A program made the position numbers and the translations under genes. Source: Echinostoma caproni (lineage: Eukaryota; Platyhelminthes; Trematoda; Plagiorchiida; Echinostomatidae). Taken from it: a DNA stretch of 57,759 nt. Shown here in pieces: positions 32,880 to 44,366 of the stretch; within the stretch, counting starts at the first letter, position 1, and each line of letters begins with the position of its first letter. The notes beneath the pieces were generated by a model, which worked only from the letters and a program-made list of their open reading frames with translations, ran no database searches and was not told where the DNA came from. The stretch spans positions 1 through 57,759 of the forward strand of contig UZAN01041514.1 in assembly GCA_900618425.1 (NCBI GenBank). Direction: 5' to 3'.

Positions 32880-34867
32880 CTCGCCCTACCCTATTCTTTA
32901 CCACTCACCTCATCATTGTGACTTTCGTTCTCTTCTCCCTGCCCCATTCACTCAAACCATCCACCCACACGCGCACCAATTACACCCCCATTTCACACCT
33001 CCATTTGGATAATGAATTCCAACTTTTGTTCTTGATAATTGTCAATATTGTTTAATCGGTTTAATAATTTCCTGTTTTCGCATTTCTACGTATCTTAAAT
33101 TTCCCTCTCCGCCTTATACCAACTGAAACACACACATTAACACGTTATCCTCACCCATTAGCGAACATTTTTCACCTATCTGTATTCAGATTAGGAAAAA
33201 AATGTTGGCAAACTAGTTACACTGTCTTGTGAACAAGTTGCATGCATCTCGCCTTTGAATCTATTTGTCACCATACCCCATAAACATATATAATGTCCAT
33301 TAGTAGTTCGCATGAAGTAACTGATGATATGCAAAAGAAATATCGGTACAGCAGACATCTTGCATAACACTACTGGCCTTTTACAATAGACCCTATTTGA
33401 ACGACAAAAGCTACTGGCAACAGAATAGAGGAAGGAACCTGGCTCGCACGTCATTGTCATTTTAATTGAGGGTAACACGATGCAGGAAAAAAGTGTTTGA
33501 TGTTTATCGTCCTCATTTCCCCCTCCTTTTGTCCGAACCTCTCTACAATCATGTCAACATCAAAATGACCCCTTCAGTGTGGCATGTAATGGTCCATTTA
33601 TCAAGTAGTGCTTTGAATAGGGTTATTCCAAACCTGAATTCACGCATTGTTATCTGTCTACATGACGTCAAAGAAGAAGAAGAAAGGACGCGTCAGTCTC
33701 TCTCTTGCTCCCTATCTTGCATCCTCTGTCTGGTACGGAACACTCAAGTGCTCAAAAAAACACCCGAACACAATGAAATCGTCAAGCATCATCCCATTCT
33801 CCCAATTTTCCAGTCTGTCTTAGAGACATACGGTAAATTATAGGTGATACTGTTCATTTATTCACTCATTTAATCATTCAATCCTATATCTCGTCCCAGG
33901 TTCTTTGTCTCTTTCAAAAACCGTACAAAAGAGAACTTATATGCAAACATTCATTCAATCAAGCGCAAATTGATCTTTCCACCACCTTCATCTCCTCGAT
34001 TTACCTTCACAGTGGCAACAACCCTATTGTCCCGGACAGATGGATGATAAAAGCACACACACAAGGGATAAACTTGTTGACCGTTTTCATCTTTTCATGC
34101 ATCCTTATTCGATAGGGGCTTTCTGAGTGAATCATTCAATGGCGGGTAACAGAGACTGAAAATGCCATTATTCGTGTTTATTTCAGTGTAGTGTTGGTTC
34201 TGCGGTGATTGTGATGTTGTTGTTGGTATTGGTGATAGTGCCAAGGATGGTACTAGTTGTCCCAAAATCCCCGACCCTCCTCCTTTGTAAGTTCGTTTTT
34301 GTCGCATAGCATTCACAATAGTTTAAAAAAGGATATCATCACACTCAGTCTACACGCTTAGCTACTTTACTTCCCAGATGAGCAACCGGGGAAAATAGTA
34401 TGTTGATATATATCTCATTCTATTGCACTCTAATTGTTTTCTTCTTCACACTACTCTGCACATACTGCAACACTTTGCCTTGTTATTCTCTCCGTACTCG
34501 CGTATTTACCCATACACTTACACTTCTGCACTCATTAGTACAGATGCATTGGAGTCCGGTTGTTTTGGTGGTCATGAATGAGAAGAAAGGTTCATTGTAG
34601 GTGTGTAACTTTTTTCCCTTGTTGGCGACAGTGGACAGTTCCAAAAATTTCAATCCAATAAATACATTGTATGAGCAGTTTGATTTGTGTCACAGATAAT
34701 AGGGTTACATGTTACAAACAGTTCATATTTCTGCGAGTTGGATATAGAATCCCATCATACTTTAGTTTCAGATTGTTCAAACAAAATCTCACCTATGCTG
34801 AATTTGTCAAAGATAGATGGGCTTAAAGTAGGAAGTGAGGTATTAGGTTCCCTCCGTTTATAAATGC
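32880..34867 (+). other. Pyrimidine-rich stretch, no gene
   Basis: The plus strand is strongly C/T-biased, with clusters such as TTCTCTTCTCCCTGCCCC and CATTCATTCAATC and repeated CAC/CTC words. Predicted peptides at 32825-33055, 33466-33843 and 34400-34600 are low-information translations of this DNA. Part may be the 3' flank of PLE-B. The right arm of the inverted repeat lies inside it. Confidence 0.5.
33329..33383 (-). repeat. Right arm of inverted repeat
   Basis: Reverse complement of 32322-32374, with the first ~35 bases (on the minus strand from 33383) nearly identical. The minus-strand 95-codon frame 33191-33478 across it has no family motif. Confidence 0.85.
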
Positions 34868-34868
34868 A

Positions 34869-35285
<417 letters not shown>

Positions 35286-36601
35286 TGTCAGCCCAGAAAA
35301 TTACCCTCGTTTATTTTGTTGAAAGTACCTCCCATCTATTGATTCATTCTTCCAATATCCATTATCTTGCAACCCAGACGCACACTCACGCTTGCAACCG
35401 TGATTTGTTCACCCATCACGCAAAGCGGTGACAGCTTGCTTCACAGATTCACAAGGAAACCTGCTAACTCGTGTACTTAAAAACATCCCAATCAAACTAA
35501 TTGCTTTGGACAACCGATTTTCACCAATGTGTCCTCATTCACACAATCCCTATTAAGGAGTGAACTTGACCATGAATTCCGGTTCGGTGGGGCAAGCGTA
35601 TGCTCAAACGGCAAACGGAAAAACCCGACATTGTGCACGGATTGCTCCTAGTGGCATATTCACCTATGTACAAATATTGTGTTGTTTCATTGCATGGTTT
35701 AGAAAATCCGATTGCACCATGTTAGAGTTTGATATTGCGCGCGACGCAAACCACGATCCTTACTTTATACCAATAAAAATGCATATTGATGACAACACAA
35801 CACTTCTAAATTGACAGTGCAATGTTTTTGTCAAGTACCTGCATTGAAAAAAAACACCATTAAAGGAACATTTCCTAGCACAAAATGTTTGATCTATCAG
35901 GTTGCGCGTGAGAAACATGTATGGAAAAGAGGAAACCCAATATAGTTGTGCGGTATGGCGTTCTATTTTGTTTTCTAACCGTAGTACGCTTCCTTTACAA
36001 CATAAAAAAGCATTGAGTCAAAGAAATCCAAACTAGAAATCTAATGAGATTGAGTCAATTAAACAATTGTTCCAAAGAAAGTTGGTCAGCGACAATGAAT
36101 ACGTTTAGTCTAGATTCACAGGATCGCTGTTTACTGTTAGCTGCCGTGGTTAGACTTAGCTGATTGGTCATACCTTACGCGTTGGTTTCCTACCGTTAGC
36201 TATGTATTGTTCGTAGAGTCCTTAAGAGCAATTCAAATTTCGTCTTACGTTATACCTGTTTTCCTTTCCGTAACAAAGGGGTAGGAAGTATTAGCAGAAG
36301 TTTACTGATGAGTGGTTCCCCGCAGCGTCCATCAACGGTAAATACCTAGGAGAGAATCTCAGTAGAATAAAGATAAGGCAATACATCAATAAAGTCACTT
36401 TAAAGGCATAAATCAAACTCATCAACGACGGATCACTAGTTTCGTCGACTAGTGGCAAACGAGAAAATTCCGTTGATCCGATTTTAACAACCATGTAGTC
36501 TGACCTATTGGGAACCGTTTTCAACAGCGTAATTTATGCTTGGATTTTTGTTATTTTTTGAGATCTCTATCAGATGGTATTTTCTGACCTCCAAACGTTC
36601 T
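35286..36601. other. No gene recognised
   Basis: Frames at 35560-35814 (+) and 36291-36524 (-) have no motif. The first contains a short polar then hydrophobic segment but no splice signals that would make it an exon. Confidence 0.35.
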
Positions 36602-37118
36602 NNNNNNNNNNNNNNNNNNNNNNNNNNNNNNNNNNNNNNNNNNNNNNNNNNNNNNNNNNNNNNNNNNNNNNNNNNNNNNNNNNNNNNNNNNNNNNNNNNN
36701 NNNNNNNNNNNNNNNNNNNNNNNNNNNNNNNNNNNNNNNNNNNNNNNNNNNNNNNNNNNNNNNNNNNNNNNNNNNNNNNNNNNNNNNNNNNNNNNNNNNN
36801 NNNNNNNNNNNNNNNNNNNNNNNNNNNNNNNNNNNNNNNNNNNNNNNNNNNNNNNNNNNNNNNNNNNNNNNNNNNNNNNNNNNNNNNNNNNNNNNNNNNN
36901 NNNNNNNNNNNNNNNNNNNNNNNNNNNNNNNNNNNNNNNNNNNNNNNNNNNNNNNNNNNNNNNNNNNNNNNNNNNNNNNNNNNNNNNNNNNNNNNNNNNN
37001 NNNNNNNNNNNNNNNNNNNNNNNNNNNNNNNNNNNNNNNNNNNNNNNNNNNNNNNNNNNNNNNNNNNNNNNNNNNNNNNNNNNNNNNNNNNNNNNNNNNN
37101 NNNNNNNNNNNNNNNNNN
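36602..37118. other. Assembly gap (517 N)
   Basis: Unbroken run of N. The two ~200-codon frames spanning it are artefacts. Confidence 0.99.
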
Positions 37119-38489
37119 TCAGTTTCGCATTTTGAAAAACCTATTTAAACCAGACAGACAAAACCAAATCGGCTAGGTTAAACTACCGAACCAAAATCGG
37201 TTACGGAGAGCAAGCCTAGCAATTCGAAGTCACCAATATACATGCACAGCTTTCTAGGAACGAATTCATTTTCACTAACGGACATTTTGTTAGTTAAATT
37301 AACTTATTAAAATGAAATTTTGGACTCCGACCGAAATGCTAATGTGAGGAAGTTGATCGACTAATCCACCTGATTACGTCGATTCGGTTCACGTCAATTT
37401 TACCGCCAGTCTCGTCTGACAGGAGCTGTGTGACAAACCGGGCGCTTTTGTGAGGTTTGGTCAAATCTGTGAAACGCTGTCCTTTACTGGGTGCAAAATA
37501 CATTCATTCTAAATAATTTACCAACCAAACGTGCTTCTTGGATACTAGTTCAACGAACTGTGGATTGATCGCGCTACAGTTTTCTTCTATCGCCCCCGAT
37601 GCAAACGACAAACGGGACGGAGTTCTCAATGCCAAATACTACTGAACTATCGTTGATGACTCTCCTGTTTGTAAGTGGCAATGAAATCATCATAATGTTC
37701 TCTTATATTTTTGGTAACAGTGAACATTCCCCTTCTTCTTGAATTTAGAACAGTCATAAAGCAGAAATCGAGATTAAAGGAAAGAAATCGGAGCTCAGTT
37801 TAACGCATTTATGGTTTTTTAAAGTACCAAACCCTCACTTCCATGGGATTCATAAGGTTTCATCACAAACCCGTGCTTCTGAGTTAACGAGATAGGATCT
37901 ATTATAAATCTTTCTTTGTAAAGTAGACTAATATATTTTGGTGATGACGTGCACTTGTGTTTGCATGCTTTATGATGAATATACGAATCAGTTGTCTGTG
38001 AGTGTGGAAGTGTAGACAAAATTATCTCTTGCATTGCCGATGCTGTTAGGTACTCATCCACACGAATGCCTATTGGAACGGACGGAGTGGATTGCCCGAC
38101 AAATTGTCTAATTTAATTCTATTGTTTCGGGATACATAGAGAAATTTAACCTTTTGTTTAAGGACAAAAGTGAGTGAAGCACAACACTGGATCTGGAAAT
38201 TGACTACAAATGCTTTGATTTGATGATCTTGATTACCTCGGGTGGAAAAGCTGGGAAAGCTTGAGCATTCTGTTCTACAGTCATGGAGTAATCTGCTGTG
38301 AGTATCCAAAGCTGTCAGAGCGGATATTTTCAAGCTCTTTTTCATGGAGTTGAATCAAATTGTCATCATTATCTGAGCACGCACACTGTAACCCCTTTGA
38401 ATTCGTGTTTCACATGCAAATCACGTGTCTTCACAAGCCTCACATTGATTTAAACTCTATTTCAATTTGCTCCTACCAAGTTCTTTCCC
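37119..38489. other. No confident gene
   Basis: At 38070-38380 the minus strand has two or three short overlapping open frames, with acceptors (GTGCGTGCTCAG near 38371; CGCTCTGACAG near 38318) and a donor-like CCCGAG/GTAATC near 38241. The frames contradict one another, so no exon is called. The 80-codon minus frame at 37819-38061 is unsupported. Confidence 0.25.
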
Positions 38490-38665
38490 TTTTTTGTATT
38501 TTTACTCCTTTGTAGCGAATATATAATGATACAGTTTTCCGGAAGGGAGAAGCGGCCGATCAAAGGGCTGCCACACAACAAACAATGGAAAAAGTCAGAT
38601 GGTGGTAATGGAATTCGAACGCATGTCCTACGGGGTGATAACTGAGTGAAGTTACCACCGCTTAA
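38490..38665 (-). repeat. tRNA-derived SINE, copy 2 of family S
   Basis: The minus strand begins AAGCGGTGGTAACTTCACTC. It then has a good B-box (GCGTTCGAATTCC) near 38615, the shared GGCAGCCCTTTGATCGGCC body, a GGAAAACTGTATCATTATAT tail and an A-rich end (GGAGTAAAAATACAAAAAAG). The A-box is partly lost. It aligns throughout with copies at 10.1 and 52.5 kb. Confidence 0.78.
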
Positions 38666-38944
38666 AGGACGATGTGACAAAACTTACGGACGATGAAAAA
38701 AAGCTGAGGGTTGATTAAACGATTGAGGTATTTGTGACAGGTTCATTGACATGAGCATTCAAGCATTTGGCTGAGTCACTCCGAATTCGAACATCCAAAA
38801 AGGTGTGAAATAAACTTGTTTGCATGTGAAACATTTGTATAGAACATCCTTTCTGACTCCACTTATCTTTTACGTGGCGATCTATGCAAATGCTTCGCTC
38901 ACTAAACAGCGCGTTCTGTATATCATTTATTTCTCTCGCATTAC

Positions 38945-39112
38945 CTGTGCATAAATTCTACAGTTTCCAATGTCACCAGAACTCTTGCAAACCGACAGCG
39001 GGTTTCTTCTAAATTTTGGAGATGAATTGTTTGAGTTGTAGTATTTCCTGGTTTCGGAGATATCACTTTTAATTTTTGAGTGAAATGTGCACAACTGTCC
39101 GTTTGCAGCTCT
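38945..39112 (-). CDS. Candidate internal exon (168 bp), frame ambiguous
   Basis: A pyrimidine-rich acceptor (TATTTGCATTTGCAG) and a consensus donor (GCACAG/GTAATG) bracket exactly 168 bases. Two frames are open. One, in phase 0, is Ser/Asn/Lys-rich (SDISETRKYYNSNNSSPKF). The other is more protein-like (TIHLQNLEETRCRFARVLVT, then LETVEFMHR) and would be a helical segment. No family was recognised. Splice-site quality is the main support. Confidence 0.27.
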
Positions 39113-39129
39113 CTGCAAATGCAAATATA

Positions 39130-39589
39130 AACAATATAAAATTTAGCTGTCTCGGTCTCCTCATGTCGCCGAGGCATTTCACAAAGTTAGAAAACTCATT
39201 TTTACGTCATCTGTTGAAAATGCTATTTACCTCAACACACTCAGCAAAACGTTTTGTCTTCTATTGCATCCTTACCCACTGGCTTTATGCACCCCAGTTA
39301 TCTTTCCTCGTGTTTCAGCTAAGACGTCAAACTCGTTGGTGCATCCATCAAACACGTATGTCAGCACAGTAGGATATCTCGCGACGTATTGTGCAAGTTT
39401 AAATTTCAAGGCACTCCAAGGTGTGCAAGAAAGTTTCTGCAAGATGCTAATAGACCCATCTCACCTTCTTCGTTCACATCTTATCAAGTATATCTCCACA
39501 TATCCCATTTACTTTAAGAGTTCATTACATCATCATTCAACAAAGAAAATAAGGCATTTGTGCACTTGAAAAATTAAATACTACGGTTT
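39130..39589. other. No gene recognised
   Basis: Plus frames at 39076-39372 and 39264-39569 overlap in different phases and carry no motif. Confidence 0.3.
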
Positions 39590-39917
39590 TAATGTGAATA
39601 CCAGTAGGTGAGCAGTGAAACGTTATGAGTACGTTTGGAGTTTATGGATACATTCGGAAACTTCATGCCATACACAACATCATCCTAATATTTACGAGGA
39701 AACAGTCGGTAAAAAGAGGCATATAAGAAATATGAGTTGAGAACAGGAAGCGAAACAGAGTAGCACATTGAAGAACTCCTTGAGTGAGGGGTAGATGGAA
39801 GAGTTATAACTTTTATGTTTGGTAAACTGTAGGCGGTGGGTGAAATAATTACAATGTAGAGTGGTAAGTTACAGCTGGATACCGTTCTCAGACAGAGTAT
39901 GAAGAAGCATGATGCAT

Positions 39918-40238
39918 TCAGCATATTTGAAGACCACTTAAGTCAAAGAAACAACCGAATAGTTTTACATATTTGGTCCAAGGGAGAAGAAACATAATGA
40001 ATGAGGAACGCCACTGCATCGGAAGTTGGCCTGGATTTTGTGGGATCCAACCAGGACATCTTTGTAGGAAAATATCTTCTAGCACGTTTAAACCAACACA
40101 TGTACAAGCAGTTGGGTGAAATTTAGATATTCTCTTTTTAGGTAACGGCGTGATAGAAGCCACTCTCCAGCAGTCTGGAATGTAATGCGCAGTAAAGCCC
40201 AGGTTGAGTAGGTCAGTAAGAACAGGGACACAGCACAC
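39918..40238 (-). pseudogene. LINE RT fingers fragment
   Basis: A 106-codon open piece of the LINE remnant. It begins in frame with VPVLTDLLNLGFTAHYIPDC, then WRVASITPLPKK, the classic RT-0/RT-1 region (WRxAxIxPLPK). It degrades after about 40 residues and regains RT sense at FFDLSGL near its end. The initiator ATG is fortuitous. Confidence 0.82.
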
Positions 40239-40389
40239 TCTTGAAGCACCGCAGGTGGTAGACCATCAGGACCGTATGCTTTTATGGACTGTAGACCAAT
40301 AATAGTTTTGAAAATTTCTGTTTAGTCCGTAATTAAACTAGCAACATTAAGGGAGAGCATTACTGAATTAACGACTAAAATCGTCCATG

Positions 40390-40908
40390 TTAGCAGTTGA
40401 CAGATTCTCCTTCGGAAGTGAAACAAGATTTTCCGTGTAACCTATCGATACACGAATATAATCGGTGCTTAATCTCCACAGTTACTCCTTGATAGCCTTT
40501 GAGAGATTGCGCGCCAAGCAGTGCTTTTGGCTTTGAAAACTTGTTCTTTCTTCCGACTTGATTGTTCAAGTGTAGAGGGGCGAGGAACGGTCTGATCATA
40601 TGTATAAAATTCCCGACAGACAGCACGTATTATAACGGAAATTGAAATATACAGTCAGATTATCACAAAAGACCCAGGATTCATAATGTACAAATTAGTA
40701 TAAAGCTGTCTGATCTAATATATTTCTTACTTTGTTGATATTTTCGGATTGACGTTGACACTGACAAATCCGACGATAATGATTCCAAGTGTAGAATTAA
40801 TGATCTACTGTAGATCAGGGGAGATAGTTGCAGTGTCTTAAGATCAGCGATGCCAAGAAGGGAACGTCTACTCGCGTTAAATAGCTTCAGTTCGTTAACC
40901 AGACACAT
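40390..40908 (-). pseudogene. LINE linker between endonuclease and RT
   Basis: Two open pieces (40908-40681 and 40626-40390). The first follows the GDLN endonuclease block and contains MCLVNELKLFNASRRSLLGI and SRSLILHLESLSSDLSV (a SDH-type region, eroded). The second carries RPFLAPLHLNNQVGRKNKFS and RLYSCIDRLHGKSCF, similar in layout to the basic linker of CR1/jockey ORF2. The order relative to the RT pieces downstream supports a single decayed copy. Confidence 0.6.
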
Positions 40909-41330
40909 ATAGGGACATATCTCAGGTCTGATCTGAACGATAACAACGTTCTACAGTTCAAGAATAATCAAGAAAGTGACATCAGACCTATTCAAGTCAC
41001 CCCGTACGATTACGAAGAGGAGAGTCAACATAATTTATTAAGACGGTGTGAACTCATTAAAGTGGTCATTGTGCCTAGAAGGATAAATATAGTTACCAAA
41101 ACAATGGTCCAGTAACTACTGCGGTGTTTAGGTATAAAATAATGTTCAATTTAACTCTATGACTACCGCAAACGGTATTACCAGAAGCATCCCATGACTT
41201 GTATTCAAAGAGCTCTCGCTGAGCCAAATCGGCCCACAAAAAACGGTCGCTTAAAACATTGCCTATGTTATTCCACTTCGCCAATATTTGCGAATAGAAC
41301 ACAACAGCGGTGAAGGTCTGGAATCGCTCG

Positions 41331-43982
41331 GCAATCTTCTTTCTTCAATATTGCAAAAACAACTATGCTTCTGCGCAAAATATTTCAGTTTTTGTACCCA
41401 AAAGAGTTAGGGCAAAAATATATTCAATGAACGCATGGACGAGAGGGAATGTAGCAATCATTAGTGAAAATCGAAATACAATTGAATGAAATTTCCCTAC
41501 GACTCTCTAATGGTAAATTAGTTGCAAGAAATTCATAAGTTTCGATTTTTAAGAGCATCTACTGCTCAGTCACCCAAAGGGGTAAACACAGTTTTATACC
41601 TATGTAAGGCACATACCAACAACATAAAACATAGACACTGTACACTGTAGAAGCACCCATTATTGAGCCCAAATCTAATTACCCTCTTTTAATCCCGTCA
41701 GAAAACCTCTCCTACGAGATCACACACTGTATGCGTATTGAATTCGCATCGCAATTCGTCTAAATTGCGAGTAATCTCGCGGAGGCTTATCCGACGGGAC
41801 TTGATGCATGGGCAAAATAATTTGGTCTCAGCGATGTGTCCGTTGTTTTTGGTAATCAACAGTTCGGTTTTGATAATGTCTAGTTTAATGTTTTCACTGT
41901 GTGTTTAAAATTGCTTGGTACGGTTCGAAAATAAACAAAAATAGTAAAAGACTTAGTAGGGAAAATAGTTGAGCGTTTTCTTTCACACCGCCGGAAGCAT
42001 TTTTGTAAGAATGCCAATTAGAGTAAATATGAAATACAGTAATTGCTCTGGTATTCAAGTCAGAGATTGCAAATATAGGTATGTCTTTTGGGTAGTTCTC
42101 ATCGATATGAACTTGTGTACATATCTTGTGATGGTTGATGTTGAGAACTTTGCCCTGAATCAACCTGTCATGGGTGAGTCAAGCCGAATTGACTGTTCTA
42201 TGGTTGCACTGAACTTGGACCATTTTGGAGGTAAGTTTTTGACAAACTGCTTCTGCGATGACAGCCGATCGAGATTAGTTCATTCCTGAGCAGGATTCTG
42301 TGTCACATTTGTCATGGTAGTTTTAAAAGGCAATCTTTAACAAACACAGATTCATTATATGCTCATCGTTAAATAGCGCTGGAAGCAGAATTAAGCTCTC
42401 AAACCATCAAAACTATTGATCCCGCCATTTCTAATAAACTTCGGAAACTTTGTCGCCACCTCAACAAGTCTTGTAGGCTATTCGTCTATAAAATGCACTA
42501 CAAGTCTCGGGGGATTGCTTATATATTGTAATCTGTCTGACATTGTTCAACCGGCACAAGCAAGCTGGTCTTCTAAGGATTCTGTTTAATTGCGCAACGC
42601 ACAGCAGACAGTAATTAGACCAAGTGGAGTCATATTCCTCGGTCTACTCTCCTTCCTTATCTCTATTATATTTTCACACTCATTACTAATTTTACCGGAT
42701 TGATATACAGCCCAAATCTGTCACTGAAATAATGGGAAAGGGATGGTGGGGTTAGAACATGCACAAACTACGATACCACCGGGGAAACTTCGTACCGTTG
42801 GATCACGGTTGCCGCTGCTCCTCCATTTTATTCGATCGAGATGTTATTTCGATGATAGAACAACTCAACTACAAACAGTATGTTTTCACTTTCGATTCAG
42901 TTCTATGAGCATCCTGAAAAAGATCTGTTGTGGTTCATTATATGCGTATTTTACTGTAGATTGCTGGGGATTAAAATGGGTTTCTCGAGACTGGTTTTTG
43001 GGCCATGATCAGAAACACTTACTTCCGAATGCCGAAGTTCTTTACAGCAGGAACATGGTTTAGCCTTTGTAATTCTTGTTGTTTCCATTCTCAGTAATTC
43101 AATACTGTAACAATAGACTAACAGATAAAAGTAACCCGTACATTAGTAGGTGACTTGATTGTTATCTTCAGACACCAGCTGTTTAAGAAAAACTATTGTA
43201 CGTGTGGATTAATGAGTGGACAACAAATACGAGAATGCATAAGTCACATATCCCTTCCTTCTATCTGCCGCTCTCCGTCATCTTCATCCTTTCAAGAGTC
43301 CTCTTTTTTCACCGGAACCAATCATCAGCCATTAGCTGATCCAGTGAGAACCACCCAGGTGGGCACTGATACTCTGACATTGGTATTTTATCAGCTCACA
43401 AGTGTGTTCGTGAGCTCACTTCCACATTACCTCAATACCTACATGAAGACAAAGATAATAGTGACGATGGCGATGAAAGAGTGCACTGCAATAAACAAAC
43501 TGAATGCGGTAGGGAGTTCAAAGAAGGGCGATAAGCGGGACAAATTAGGCTACCTAAAAACGATAGCGCTTATAGTGAAAAGGTGATGCAATACACAAGC
43601 ATTCTAGACTTAGGCTATGTCTTCTTCATTGAATCGTTGATGAAAATACGCCCTGGAATTGAACACATCCTTAAACAGCCACTGATTACTACGGTTTGTT
43701 GAATAACCAACACATTTATGGTTTTTCAGTTACTATTTTAGGAAATGTGTTACCACCGTTCTTTAGGATTTCACCGGTAAATAAATTCTTCTCCTTATAC
43801 AAATGTAATTGAGGTGATAGTGGGGATTATCCCAGTGATAACCTTAAATACGTGATAGTACGGGTAATCCCAGAGATGGCTGGAGTTGTTTTCATTCCGT
43901 TGGTCAATCCAAACGGCAAAGTGGCTATTTCGGAAGGAATACACTGTTTTTCTGTGGTGATCCAGGGAGCTATGCACTAAAA
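41331..43982. other. No gene recognised
   Basis: Plus frames at 41969-42289, 42743-43063 and 43155-43586 and minus frame 41894-42163 overlap or lack motifs and consistent splice signals. The 143-codon frame at 43155 is Ser/Thr-rich and unsupported. Confidence 0.35.
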
Positions 43983-44366
43983 TTAGGAAACAATAATAAT
44001 AGATCCATTATTTTGCAACAGACAATTTAACCTCCATCTTTTCACAATGCTGTGACCGGAAACTGAGTATGATGTGAAATGGTTGTAGCCTGGAATGCGG
44101 ATTTGGATGTTGGTTCGTTCTGCGTGCTGGAAGTGTGTCGTTCGCAAACGTTTCTTAGCCACGATCGGTAACATCATGAAGACATTGTTCAGCTTGGCTT
44201 CAAAGGGTCTGAGAAACACCCCCAGCTCGAAGAACGCACCAACACCAACAATTCCTAATTGGTTAATACACTCGGGGTCAGTGACGTTTTCTTGTTTGTG
44301 TAGTGTAATCAGTTGGATTTCTCCCTCACACTTAAATTTAACCATACATTCGTGACCTTTTTCAAC
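43983..44366 (-). CDS. Candidate exon of unknown gene
   Basis: Open for about 127 codons on the minus strand, the longest non-transposon frame with clearly protein-like composition. GC content is higher than flanks over 44090-44345. Segments include VKFKCEGEIQLITLHKQENV, NQLGIVGVGAFFELGVFLRP, NVFMMLPIVAKKRLRTTHFQ and IQIRIPGYNHFTSYSVSGHS. The last ~15 codons look noncoding, so a donor probably lies near 44030-44050 (MEx/GTTAAA is weak). A pyrimidine-containing acceptor (GACTGTCTCTGTACTGAG) precedes 44366. The plus strand is open for 86 codons over the same bases. No domain was recognised. Confidence 0.33.
   Translation of the reverse strand, partial: VEKGHECMVKFKCEGEIQLITLHKQENVTDPECINQLGIVGVGAFFELGVFLRPFEAKLNNVFMMLPIVAKKRLRTTHFQHAERTNIQIRIPGYNHFTSYSVSGHSIVKRWRLNCLLQNNGSIIIVS

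Larger units (their letters stand above)
39590..41330 (-). mobile_element. LINE remnant (endonuclease end to RT)
   Basis: The minus strand encodes, in pieces, a non-LTR ORF2. Near 41010 VIVRGDLNRSD is the GDxN block of the AP-type endonuclease. The linker YDQTVPRPSTLEQSSRKKKQ follows near 40600-40540, then ALLGAQSLKGYQG. The pre-RT block SIKAYGPDGLPPAVLQECA is near 40285-40240, LGFTAHYIPDCWRVASITPL near 40200-40145, FFDLSGLQ (motif A region) near 39930, and TQGVLQCATLFRFLFSTHIS near 39785-39725. The active site is KY-stop-DD near 39690. Stops and shifts are abundant. It is probably a different family from the 20.7 kb LINE. Confidence 0.82.

Noticed and set aside
36536..37176. Two ~200-codon open frames
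   Set aside because: They span the 517-base N gap.
38070..38380. Minus-strand exon with acceptor and donor
   Set aside because: Three short frames conflict and no one frame uses both splice sites without a stop.
43155..43586. 143-codon plus frame
   Set aside because: Low-information Ser/Thr composition and no acceptor, donor or homology signature.
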